Assembly (NCBI GenBank): GCA_018343915.1
Contig: JABRWF010000005.1
Span: 1,709,001 to 1,773,000, forward strand
Reading direction: 5' to 3'
Origin: Agroathelia rolfsii
Lineage: Eukaryota; Basidiomycota; Agaricomycetes; Amylocorticiales; Amylocorticiaceae
Length of the DNA: 64,000 bases
The position numbers and the translations under genes were made by a program. The first letter of the stretch is position 1. Each line of letters starts with the position of its first letter. Below the pieces are notes generated by a model. It made no database searches. It was not told the origin of the DNA and saw only the letters and a list, made by a program, of their open reading frames with translations. Below, one piece after another: positions 11,173 through 23,420 of this stretch.

Positions 11173-14100
11173 AGTTCAAACCCAAGGAAACTTCGGCTTC
11201 CTTGCTTTGACCCGCCGTCATCGCCTCACTAGCAGACTCTCAGCGCGCTTTAATTTTGTCGGCCACGCTGCAAGTGTCCCTGGCCTCGCGGCGAAAGGAG
11301 TCAGTCCCATGTGATCAAATTCTCTTCATTTTCTTTCATTTTATTTTCGCACTTTTCCATTTTCATTTTTCCTCTTCGGGTTCCTTGAAGCATGCAATCT
11401 TGTACTACTATTCAATTCAAACAGGGACTTTGTAGTAGGGCGCCTATCATAACTATACCATTATTATGTAGTAGTGTAGGAACAAGCCAAAGACCACGTC
11501 TCTGTTGTTCTCCTTAACCACAACCCCCAAGTGGTAATAATTTATCAAAAGAATACAATTTTTTTGTTTTGTTTTGTTTCTGTCTACTGTGATTATACTT
11601 GACTCTGAAAGCCATTCACACATGTTTTGTGCCACCTGATGTTGCTCAAAGCCACACGGCGTTATCAGCAAACCACTCAGGGTCATTCGCTTGCGGTAAG
11701 CGAGGAGTTTCTCGGCTCTCGCTTTACCCTTGATGTTGCAAACTGGTTTCTGTATTCCAGGATTGTGGTTCTCATCGGCCAGTGGCTCATACTGTCTGAC
11801 GATTTAAGGTGTTTTCTAGTCTTTCGGTAACTGAATCCATACTTCCAATAGAATGGTTCAGTACCTAGGATTCCGAGTCGCTACACACTTACTACTAACA
11901 TCCTTCAGACCTCAAGCTCAAGATTGGATACGGGGGAAGCGGGCCCCGTTGGTCAACGTGTCTGTGATATAAGCAACCGCCACATCAGTTCAACCGCATT
12001 GTTCATGCATGACAGTTCAGACTTGGCCCGAAAAAAAAAAGAGTCACCGAGGCTACAGCAGATGGTGATCCCGACGCCGACCAGCGCATTGCTTCTCTGT
12101 CCCGCCTTTCCCCATGTTTACCATTTTCAGGGTAGTAACAAAATAGGTATTAGTCCTGTACATTTCTTGGGCTTTGGTGTCAATGCGTTTGACAGATCAT
12201 CAACGCACATCAATTCATTCTGACGTTTCTGATTCCAATATGTCATCCTGCGTATGATCGACGTGCTGTATGACTCGGGTCTCTTCCTCCTTATCAGCCC
12301 AGAGACAAAGAGGGAAACTCGAGCTACTCAAGTAACTTGACCCCTATTTACAAAAATCGTGTTTTCTTGACGTTCCATTCCCATGGCACGTATTCGTTGG
12401 CATTCACGTCTGTTTTTCCCCATGTTGCCAGTACACAGCCAAGAGAGAGGCACAGGTGGCGTCGACGATACCATTCTATTGTGTTGATCCCAGTATCTCT
12501 TTACAAGGCCCTCACGATAGGTTCCTTGAACCTATGCATAGACTCGTCTTGTGACCCATTTGCCAGCGATATCGTGGACGAACCTCGGCTCGTGCGTTCC
12601 TCGGTAATTCAGTTCCTAATATGTTCACTCGCTGATTCTTGTCCAGTCGGATCTGTGGCGGAGAAACCGATCACGGCTGAGCGCTGAACGGCGCCTGGCC
12701 CTGATAATAATGATAGAGGTCCAATTTTCGTCATCTGGCGATCGCCGCTCATGTTCATTAGGCTGGTCTTCGAAGTATGACAATTTATCTTTGACTAGTA
12801 TTGTGAAATGGACAACCGTTATCTTTTTCTTATTACAGCCACCATGGATCCAGACACCCAACGAGTCTCTAAATCGGCGGAGCACCTTTCGCCCCTATGT
12901 GGCTTATGAGATCGATTTAATATCGCGGCATTCTATTTTTTTGTCAGTTGACCTTCCAAGTTGCTGCGGACGTGAAAACTAGTTAAAACCGCTGAAAAGG
13001 TACATGAGGGCTTATATGCCTGATAATTAAATGGATTTCTGACTGAGGCCTTATATACCAGTGCTATCTTCAGGTTCAATTTGGCTAACGTGGAGCATTT
13101 TACTGCCACTGGGATCTAAACTAGCAAAATCTGGCCCTTTTCCCTCACGCATTGAAGAATCCTGTTTACTCGCAATCGATCGAAAGAATGCATGCAGCCT
13201 GAGCGGTCCAAGTGTCTACTTGATAACTTATCTCTCATGGCGTCAATTGGCGATGGCATTTTGAACTCATTCATTCTGATGTTATTCCCGCTCCAGCCGC
13301 AACACAAATTCCACCCTTGACACATACACGTAAAATAAGACGCTATTTGGACTTCTAGCGGTGGCTTGATGTCAGTGGACTTACATATATGCAATTTAAA
13401 AGAATGACGACCCCCCTCCCCAGCTCCATTCAGTTCTCTTGTTCTGCTCCTCCACCGCAGCAGCTTCAAATTGGAATGGCAGCGGCGAAGATGGTCATAA
13501 ATGTTCAAATGATAAACCCCCTTCACGCCGCCATGCCGTGCCTTAGACACATGCCCAACTCTGAAAAGGCTGGGTAGTCTAGATCCTGCTCCCGAATGCA
13601 TCGACGATGATGATGATGACGGCTTTCTCAGGTTATTGGGCTCCGATGCTAGCCTGCCGCTGGAGCTCGACCTGTGATATCCCAATCAAGAATGGGGGCT
13701 CGTGATGCAAAAGCCATTCGAGGGTGCTACCGGCGGGGTAACAGCTACGCATGAATTAGGTCTGAATAGCCCTGGCGCCGATAAGCCTTATCCAGCAAAA
13801 CCGGAAGGAGTGTCAAGCTTGTCATCCTTCATTTCTCTCTCTCTCTCTCTCTCGGATCTTCTTCAGACATACAAACGAGAAACACGCTAAAAACAATTAT
13901 ATTACGTTGCGCCAGTACCACGACATGCACGTGTATCAATAATGAAAATACGGAAACATGCGCATGGAGAACACTGAAACAAATAGGTACATACACTTTG
14001 AGTTGAGGGACTAAGACGGATGGGACAAGAGAAAAGGAAAAGATAATCGATGGATAGCGGAGCGAGGGGACGCGTGTAATATTAACCGTCCAAAAGTAGT

Positions 14101-14417
14101 GGCAGAAGAGAGGTAGGAGAGGAAAAGTACCATATGTTCAAATGAGAACAGCTGAACAGTGTTCGAGACAGTGTAACGGAAATGACAGTAAGAGTAGAAG
14201 AGACAACCGAATAAAATGCGAGATGAAGCGGAATATGAGTGCTAGTTGAGTGCATGATGAATGAAGTGTCGAAATATTGCAAGAGACGGAAAAAGAAAAA
14301 AGAGAAGAGAAGAGTGCCACTGATGATGGAGGGGATGTAGATTAGTGATTAGATAACAGGTATCATGGTATCATGATCAAGAGATCAAATGAATAAGAAA
14401 AGAAATGGAAAAAGGGT
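11173..14417. other. Long intergenic stretch without a recognisable gene
   Basis: This is 3.2 kb between the zinc-finger gene and the 3' end of the kinase gene. Candidate frames are short, lack homology that I can see and do not splice into longer ones. It holds T-rich tracts and a (TC)n run at 13834-13853. A serine-rich minus-strand frame near 13560-13685 looks protein-like but has no support beyond composition. No tRNA or rRNA signature was found. Confidence 0.5.
13834..13853. repeat. (TC)n microsatellite
   Basis: A perfect TC dinucleotide run of about 20 bp in the long intergenic stretch. Confidence 0.85.
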
Positions 14418-17400
14418 TCATTGCACAATACAATTGTTGTTTGATTTTGAGTCTTGTTCGCCTCGTCTCTTGTGACGATTACGGCGACGCTCTTCTTCTA
14501 TGGATGATGACGTGCTAACGAACACTGCGACGTCGGAGTCGGTTGTAGTTGATGTCATGCGAGATGATCGAGGAGCGCTGATACCAACTTCCGAATCTGC
14601 CTCAGTGATGCCAGACTGTCGACGCTCATGTGAGGATTCAGTCACGGCGCTCCGTAGACTTGAACGGTTGCTGGACAGGGAGACAGCCGGGGGATCGCGA
14701 GAGCGCCTGAGTATCGATGGCTTCCTTGTCGGTTTCCTCTCTTTCACTTCCGAGGCGTCGGGACTCAACACACGAACAGGTTCGGACGGACCGGTGGGTG
14801 ACTTGGCCCGCTTTAGCACATGACCCAACTTGAACGCTGTTGGTGGATGGACATTGGACGAGTCGCCGCTCGGACTCACGACGGGTCTCACACCATCGAT
14901 ACTTGTCCGAGGAGTGGCAAGAGATACCGACTGAGACCCTTCCGAAGTAGGGCTGGTAGGATAAATACTGCCCAAGGTTTCCCAGTTCAGGTAGGGATTA
15001 GGTGGCTGGCCCTTCTCAGCATACTGCGCGTACATGAGCAACTGAGAGCGCAGGCCACATGTTGGAGGGGCGTGCTGTGCGCACTTGCTATGTGCCAAAA
15101 GACTGCACTCTTTACAGATTACAGCATTTTTCTTCACTGCCAAGAGGCAAACGCGACAAGTGACAGCTGGAGACAAACAAACAGATCTCTAAGCATCATA
15201 AAAGTACGGTGAGGGCGAACATCCTACCTTGACTGAGGGTGGTCTTCAGGAAATCGTGGTCGCGAGGGGAGATGATGTCCGCTGGGTCGGACACGGCGCC
15301 TGAAGATAGCTGTCGATTGAGTGGGTTGTGCGGGCCGTTAGTATCCTCCAGCGGAGCTTTGATTGGCGTTGACGGCTGAGCAATCTCTTGGACAAGGTCA
15401 CCGAGCGAGTTGATCCGTGCAGCCTGACCGGCTTTGTGCAAATCAGTGCTCACACGACGTAGGAACGGGATACTGTCCTGTTGGCGTAAATCCTGCGTAG
15501 ACAATAGTCAGGACCTCGAAAAGAGCAAAAGAAGGATGTGAAGAGCCTACTTTATCGAGTCCAAAGCTCTGTTTTAGCCAGTCATGTTCAGCCAGCTGTT
15601 CGGCGCTGGGTCTTTTGGCAGGATCCTTGTTGAAGCATTGCTTGAGGAAGTCGTGTAAGGCCTCGGAACACTCTTCAGGAATCGGCGGCATATCGTCTTC
15701 GACAACACGGAACATCACTGCATACAGTGATCAGCGCTCGATGCCTAAAGAGAAAGAGAGGGGGACAAAATAATTTACCTGTCATCGTGTTGGCAATGTC
15801 ACCATAAGGAGGCCGTCCTGTCAAGAGCTCGACAATCGTACAGGCCAGGGACCAGATGTCGGACTTGGTCGACGCGCCCTTGAGCTCGATCACCTCGGGC
15901 GCCATCCAGTTGGGTGTACCGGCAACATTGTTGTGTTCCTGGCGCTCCATAGCGCGCAGGTTGAGCGAGACACCGAAATCGGAGAGCTTCACATTGCCGT
16001 TCTTGGTCGTGAGGATGTTGGCCGACTTGAGGTCACAGTGCACGACGTCGTTCTGGTGAAGATAGTCGAGTCCCTCGAGGATCTTGAGTACATAGCTGGC
16101 CACGAGCCGTTCATTGAGCTTGCCGAATGCCTTGAGGGTCTGCCCGAGAGAGCCATTCTCCACGTATCTAAAAGAGAGCATGAGAACAACGCCAACGGAT
16201 TAATGGTAAACCCTATACTGACTCGAGAACAATGCTGAGAGTGTTGGCATCTCTAGCCATGCCTTCATATTTGACAATACTAGGATGACTTAGGCTCTTG
16301 AGCAAATCGACCTCATGCATGAGTTGCGTAACTTCTTCCTCTTTGAGACCCTCCAGTCCGATCCGCTTGACAGCAACCATCTGCCCGGTATTGATGTTGA
16401 GCGCACGATAGACTGAACCGAACTGACCCCGTCCAACACAGTTCCCGATAGCCTTTGAAGAAGAAAAAGATTATTACAATTAACAACACGTATGCCTCTA
16501 GTCGATAGCACTTACAAAGCTCGTTGGCGTCTTGCCATCCTCTTTCACAATTAGCGTCTGCCGCACACTTCCATCCATCGAGTCACGTGAAGACAATAGA
16601 TCGCTCGCGCTCGCATTACTCGACCTCACACCACCGCCACCGAGGTTGACCATGCTCTCGATGCGCGACCGACGCTGACGACTGTCCACCTCCTCATATG
16701 ACGTCGGCCGCTTCCTGCCCGGCGCACCATCGATATCACTCTGAAACCTGCCGCGAAGCTTCGGTCTCTCGGGTATGATTGCAGAAGGCATTATACCGCT
16801 CCCATCCGGCGACGGCGGCCCATCCTCGTTCTCAGGCGTGCGCGGGAACGGAATATGTTTCGGGGGAGAAGCAGACAATGGCACGATACCGCCCACAGAA
16901 ACACCATCAAGGATCATCGCATTGCGGTGCGGTCCGCGACTGCTGTTCCTTCTCAGCATGAGCCGGCTCTGCGGGGACACATCGCGACGGAGGATGCTCT
17001 CCTTAGGCGCCAGTCCAGAAGAAGTCGTGGTACCTGCTCCATCTATACTGTGCCGCGACCGGTGTGTGGGACGCCGAGGTAGATTGGGAAGCGCATCAAC
17101 ACTATCCTGGCCTGTACGCTCGACAATCGCCAACTTACGAGGTGGTGTTGAGCGCGTGGGTGTGCCCACGGGCGATGGCGTCGACGGCCACATTGTCTCT
17201 CCGGCAATCGCATTTGCTCTCGCGTCCGATGAGCGCCTGATGATGGGAATAGGAGGTGACGATGACAGCGGCGTCCCGCCGGCGCTGCTGATATCCTGAA
17301 CTGCAGAGCCATTGTTGCCAGGGAAAGCGTCCATGAAATCATCTGGCCAGACCCCCTTGCCGAGCCTGATGCGGTGCTTCCTCTCGAGCGCAACGATATC

Positions 17401-20400
17401 CGGATCGCGCAATTCCTCACCGCCCGACGCGGACTCTTCCGCGACACGGCTGAGGTCCAGGGGTGCTTGCTCGCTCATCTTACGCTCGCGCATGCGCCGC
17501 CCGTGGTGCTGATGGCCGTCGCGAATGAAGACTCCTCCGGAGGTGGTAGCACTACTGCTGAGGGCGCTCTCCTCGACGGGGCTACTGCCGCCGCAATTAT
17601 TGCCGCTCTCGTCCAGTATAGAGGTCGTATCCGTCGTCATCGTGCGCACGGTGCCATAGCGGTTTGCACCCCCTCCGCTTGCGTTGTTCTGGCGTGAGTC
17701 GAGAAAGAGGCTGTAAGTGGTGCTATCGGACATGATGCTGCTCGATAGCGACTGGCGTACGTCCAGGGGAGATGTCGCTGGTGAGGACGATGAGCCGTTG
17801 CCATTGCCGCTGCCGCTGCTCCTGGTGATGTTGTGGGCATGATGCTGATGGTGAGGCCGATGCCCCTTGTATGGCGTAAACAAATCGTCGTCTTCACTTT
17901 CCCGCCTCTGGCGCGTCGCTGACGACGACAAACGCGTAGGCGAACGTGTTAGATGCGCAGGCGAGAGCGGCCGAGAAGAAGCAGCATCGTCCGAGTCCCT
18001 CGACGCCGAGGACCTTCGTGGCGAGCGCAGCGTCCGATCGTGGTCTTGTTCTTCTCCCTCTTCATCATCGTCCGCAACAGCAACCTCATTATCGTCCTCG
18101 TCCTCCCCATCTTCCTCCCTCCTGTCATCCTTGCCAACTCCAACAGCGCCATTCCTGCTCCTGCTCCTGCTCTTCTCCCCATCCGACGACCCAGATCCAC
18201 TCCCACTCCCAGAACTGACGGTCGTCAGCGCCGGTGTAGGCGGACTCCACCTCTTGGAAGATGTCGACCTATGCTTTGCTGTCCTACTACTACTACTGCT
18301 ACTACCGCCCACACCACCAACACTAGGACTTACAGGCGACACCGATCGTTGCACCGCACCACCAACACCACTGCCCAAATTAGGCGTCGACGCTGCCGCG
18401 CGCGAGTTGGCGATGTACCCGCCCAAGCCGGATGTGACGATCTGGGCCGGTACGGGCGTCGTGCGCTGTTTCCTTGACGCTTGTTGTTGCTGTTGCTGGT
18501 GTTGAGTACCAGATGCTACGGAAGCCTTGCTGTTGTTCGACCGCACCAGGGAGGACAAAGACGGCGTCGGCGCCAGCTCTTCATGGAGCCTTTCGAGCGC
18601 GAGGATCGTCTTAGCCACACGCGCAAGGCTTTCCTGACTGGGCAAGATAAGACTACTACTAACGGAATCGGGAGATGATGATGGAGGGAGTATGTCGTCC
18701 TTTGAACACCGCTCGGCAGGTAGGACGCCATAGAGTGCCGCGGCGGCGAGAAACTTGTGGATGTTGCTCGCATGTGCTGCTGGGTCATCTTTAGGGTTCG
18801 GGCGCGTAATGGCATTAGGCTGGATTTTGTTCATGAACCTTTTTTTTTTTTTTTTTGCGAGTGTGTGATATTGTTATTTCGATTGGATGGAATGAAACAA
18901 AGTCGAAAAAGAAAGAAATAGGAGAAAGAAGAATATATGCATCAGCCGTTCATCCATACAATCAAATCAGAGAAAGAAAGAAAAGGCCATGTGAAGTTTA
19001 TGCAACGAAAGCAAAAAAATTGGAGAGAGAGAGAGAGGAGAAAAGAAGAAAAACAGGACGCACTGGCAAAGAACATATCCATCCCTCACCGCCTCACCAA
19101 AATACCTCCTCTCCCTTTCCTCACTCCCACTGCTCCCACCACCCGCCGCAAGCGACAGATTAACCTGACTCCCTGAAGCGCTCCCATTACTCCCAACAAA
19201 CCCACTCCCCGCACCTCCAGCTCCAGCTCCAGCCCCAGAAGAAGAACTCTTACTCCACACCCTCTCCGCCCTCGCCAACGCCTGCATCCGCACCTCGACC
19301 TGGTCCCACTCCGACCGCGTGAAATGCGACGCGGGCGGTCGTGCATGGGCCAGGTGTGTACAGAGCACGCGCGCGGCTTGTCGGATGAGGTCGCGGTGTT
19401 CGGGATTACTCCCTCTCCCTGCGCTGTTGTCATGTGAGTGACGATGATGATGTTGGTGGTGGTGGTGTCGCGAGTACGGAGAAGGCGAGGAGGGTGAAGA
19501 AGGTAAAGGCGACGCACGCCCCGCCGCTCGGGACGACACAGACCCTGAACCGGCGGCGGAGCCCTGGATCAACGACGAAGTCGACACGTTCACGTGCTTC
19601 GTGAACGACGAAGGACTCGTTGTCGTCGTCGTTGTTGTCGCCGAATTCGTTCGATGACTACTCCCATGGTGGTTATTGTACCCATCCCGCAACGTAGGCG
19701 TCGTCGCTCCTGATCTCACTCCCCCCGCTTCACCTGCCCGCCTCGGTGGAGGAGGATCGACCGATATCCTCCGCGGGTTGCCGTTACTGTCCACCACCGA
19801 TGGCCTGCGCGATCCGCTCTCCATCGACGCGCGGCGGGGCGAGATGGACGAGGTGCCCGAAACTGAAGCTGCAGACGTTGCTGTCGGTGAGGTCGGTGAA
19901 GTTGGCGAGGCAAGAGCGCCGCCATGACCACCCCCTCCACCAGAAATGCGTCGCGTGCCGAGTTGCGAGCGCGAGCGGAGCGGGCTTGGGGAGGACGGGG
20001 ATGGGGATGGGGAAGTCGATCTTTGTTGCTGTTGCTGCTGGTGATGACCATGATGATCGAGAGGCAAATGGCTGGTGCTACTACTCCCAAGACCAGAGCT
20101 CAACCCAGATCTCCTCGTAGTCGAGGACGACAGTGGCGGTAATGAGCCCAAACCAGCACGCGACGAAGAAGAAGAAGAAGTGGTAGTAGTATTGGCATTG
20201 GCATTGACAGCAGCAGACGACAGCGGGGCATAATTAATCACGGGCGATTCTGGCGGGGTCGAGTATGCCAGCAGGGATGTCACCGATGCCGAGGCAGCTG
20301 GGATGTTTGCGGGTGTGACTGTTGCCGTTGACGAAGTAGTCGTAGCCGTGATCGATCTAGTGTTGACGGCCGTTCGCGATACCGTCGCTGTCGCGGTTGA

Positions 20401-21609
20401 AGAAGTGGAGTTGGAAAAAGATCTTGTCTGTGCTTGCTTTTGCTGCTGTTGATTTTGAGACATTGAAGAAGAAGAGGATTTCGTGGCGTTGGTCGTATTA
20501 TTAGCATTAGCATGATTAACGTTGTTGACATTAATATCCTTCTCGCGCTCCGCTTTGTTGGTGGTGTTATTACTCGCGGCAGCCGCATGCGCTGTGGAGC
20601 GAGATGGTGCGTGGTGGTTATGGTCGTGGCGATGGTGCGAGGACGAGGACGAGGAGGGAGGGGCATGGGCATGATGCTGACCAGGCACAGTGTCCAAGCT
20701 CGACCGGCCCTCACGCGGCTGGAGTGGCATCGGCTTGCTCACGGGCGCAGGCTGCAGGCTCGCACGTTTATGTTTGCCTGCCGTCGTCATCGTCGTCGCT
20801 GTCGCTGTCGTTGCAGTACTCGAGGAGGTGAGTGTTGCCTCTCGGTCCTTGTTCTTTTCCCTCTTATCTTTGCTGCTGCTGCTCCCGCTGCCCGACGACG
20901 AGGATGACACCTCGGCACCGACAGCTGCGAACGCTTGATGCGCTGTTGGGAGAAGCGACGGTGATGACATGGATGCACCGCGTAGCGAAGGCGTGATGAA
21001 GCTCGTAAAACCTGCGCGGCGGGCAGGATGCTCACCATCCGCTTTACTATCGTCCTGTCCCACCAAACGCGACGAAGAGGAAGATGGTGGCGGATGTGAT
21101 GGTGAGGTGGGCGAGACTGCGCCATTGCGACGAAAGACGCCTCGGGTGGTGAACACCTTCGATCTCTCCTTGTGCACCACCCGGTGGGGGTCGGGGGTGA
21201 TGGCGCGTTCCTTGCCTTTGCTGGCAACGCTGGCAGTGGAAGAAGTGGTGAGGGTGGTGCTGTCGTTGGAGAAGCCGGGATCGCCGTAGTGGGGTACGAG
21301 GGCGAACTTGGCTTTGGATGAGCGGGTCGCACCGCGAATGCTCTGCTCGAGCGTGGATGCGATGCGCTTGAAGGTGGGGGCGCGGACGGCGGGGTCTGGC
21401 GTGCCGATCTCGGCGTGGTGGTGGGACCTCGTTGACGGGGAGGTGGGGGAACGCGTGGAGGATAACATCGTGGCTACACTGGTGGCGGTTGCTGCAGATA
21501 CTGGTGGTGTCGATCGTTGAGTCGACGATGAAGAGAGAGAGACGGAGCTAGCAGCAGCAGGGTTGTTTACAGTAGTAGCACCAGGAGGAGAAAGCACGGC
21601 AGCTACCAT
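14418..21609 (-). CDS. Large CH domain - STE-type kinase - C1 zinc finger protein (SepH/Cdc7 septation-kinase family)
   Basis: Seven exons (21609-19064, 18838-16516, 16452-16223, 16167-15779, 15717-15551, 15492-15228, 15166-14418) give about 2222 residues. A Ser/Thr/His/Gln-rich disordered arm (1-730) precedes a calponin-homology domain that spans the first intron, rejoined as VRDGYVLCQFMNKIQPNAIT. Another 700 disordered residues lead to a kinase from about 1624. Its glycine loop is GRGQFGSVY, its lysine is Lys1652 (VAVKRI), its catalytic loop is HCDLKSAN (1743) and its DFG starts at 1763. GTPNWMAPEVIELKGAS is the SepH/Cdc7/Cdc15 signature. The HRD arginine is Cys. After the kinase comes H-x12-C-x2-C-x10-C-x2-C-x4-H-x2-C-x7-C, a C1-type finger. 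Known relatives head the septation initiation network at the spindle pole. The start (MVAAVLSPPG) is the more conservative of two in-frame ATGs; a further 5' exon is possible. Confidence 0.85.
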
Positions 21610-21798
21610 GTGAGAGACATACACGTTGATCACTCAGCTGGACAATGAAGAAAAAGAGATTAGATAGAGGTGAAATTGAGAACGAGGGGGAGGAGCAAGT
21701 CACCTGAACAGATTACAGCTGGAGGGAATGTGACCAAACAGAACTCGACCTGGCAGGGTCGCAGAGATGCTGACAAGGCCAAGAAGAGAATAGACGAG

Positions 21799-21802
<4 letters not shown>

Positions 21803-21842
<40 letters not shown>
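21803..21842. repeat. (GA)n microsatellite upstream of the kinase gene
   Basis: A perfect AG/GA run of about 40 bp lies about 200 bp upstream of the kinase start. On the coding strand it is a CT tract, common in fungal promoters and leaders. Confidence 0.9.
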
Positions 21843-21844
<2 letters not shown>

Positions 21845-22065
21845 GACAGTGAAGGGGAGGGGGGAGAGCAGGCAACGTCGACTCGAACGTCGAGATAGGC
21901 AATGAGCTCAGAGACGGCGAGAAGACGACAAGCGAGACGGAGATCAGCCTCGTTTTCGGTAATCAGACAGTTTTCTAGGCCCTTTGGAAGAGTTCTGAGC
22001 TGGCAAGCAAGCAGCTGCCGCTGAACAAGAAGAAGAAGAGACGCGACGCGGGGGGGGGGGGGTAG

Positions 22066-22085
22066 GTAGTAGTAGTAGTAGTAGT
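22066..22085. repeat. (GTA)n trinucleotide repeat next to a G-run
   Basis: Six or so GTA units follow a run of G residues at about 22050-22061, in the spacer between two divergent genes. Confidence 0.8.
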
Positions 22086-23180
22086 TTGTCGCTGTCGTGG
22101 TCGTGGTCGTTGCCGCCGTGGTCATCGACTGGTCGATGAATTTTCCGAAGAAGCGTGAAATCGGCACAGACCCTGGCCACTCACTCTGCGCTTTCCCCCT
22201 TGGACTTGGACTCGAAAATGGTGATTGAGATTGGGCGAAAAGGCTTGATCCGTACAAGGAAGAGCGTCAGCGATGATTTCATGCCGCTTGCTGCAATCAG
22301 CCATCGACGCATGTCTGCACGCCCTTATCCGGCCTCTTCTCCTATCTTGCCAATCCTCACCAGCATCCTGTCCTATCACATGTCCTCAATCGGTCCGATG
22401 TCGATGGCCACGATGACCAGCCAGGTCGCTGCTGGTCTACCGCACTGCAGAGCACCGGACGAGCAGCAGACCCAAGGGGCTCCGATCCAATGCAACGGAT
22501 CGACCATCCCAGTGAAAGAGAAAAAAATTATATAACAGAGAGCCGCAAATAAAAGAAATAAAAGAAAGAAAAAAAGAAAAAAAAGGAAGGTGCCGGTGTT
22601 TCAAGCGCCCAAGAGGCGGCTGCAGTTGCAGTCTTGTCGCCCAACTAATTAGACTGCTGATTGTGACGCCTAAATTGCCTCCGTCGGTCCGGTACACACA
22701 ACTCTATCTAACATTCAGTACTCTTACTTACTTAGCCATCTAAAAAAACAGAATACACTAGGTGTGTATATTCTACCCCTATACATCCAATCACTTGTAG
22801 TATTCATGGTACGACAACGTGCCCGGCACATTGCGGAAAACGTGATATTTTACTCATTTTATACCTCCTCATTCTCGGCGTCTGTAAACTACAGCCAAGG
22901 CGCATCGCTACCCCTGAGCCATTTACATTCCCTTTGCCCGAAAATCGACCGGCGCTCTCATATTTCATGCGACCATACCAACTTCAAAAGGCGACCAAAA
23001 TCCGGGTCCTTGTTTCAAGCAATGGTGTGAAGGATCAAGGGACTCTCTCTCTCTATATATATATGTATGCGTCTTCGCATACAAAGACAAGAACATCGCA
23101 TGTATAATCAGTCTTCTTTTTTCCGGCAGTACCAGTTGAATATATTTTGCATACATCTGGTAAACTCACTTAGACATTGT

Positions 23181-23420
23181 TCCCGATCAAATGTATATCC
23201 AAACACACGCGTCAAGTACAGTACCCCGTCACAGTGTACGGTGCGGTATATGGTGTATACGGGTGTAAGAAGCATTATACAGACAAGAGCGTCGCAGGAG
23301 CAACCATCCTGTCTGACAACGCCAGCAACACACTTCCCCCGATCAAAAGACACAACCTCTGTTTTACATGATGTGAACACACGCGTCAAATGCTCGTCAC
23401 AGTGCGTGTATGCGACGGGA
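23181..23420. repeat. Degenerate tandem duplication, two copies about 155 bp apart
   Basis: Copy 1 (about 23183-23246) and copy 2 (about 23338-23415) share, in the same order, the words CCCGATCAAA, ACACACGCGTCAA and CGTCACAGTG. The sequence between the words has diverged and changed length. It was noticed by eye; no alignment was run. Confidence 0.5.

Noticed and set aside
13116..13685. 189-codon minus-strand frame with a Ser-rich start
   Set aside because: Its composition looks protein-like at the N-terminus, but the rest has no recognisable features, no paired splice structure and no family resemblance.
17867..18505. Plus-strand frames rich in Ser/Leu or Arg over the kinase gene
   Set aside because: They mirror the low-complexity Ser/Gly/Asp codons of the minus-strand kinase gene; no homology or start context.
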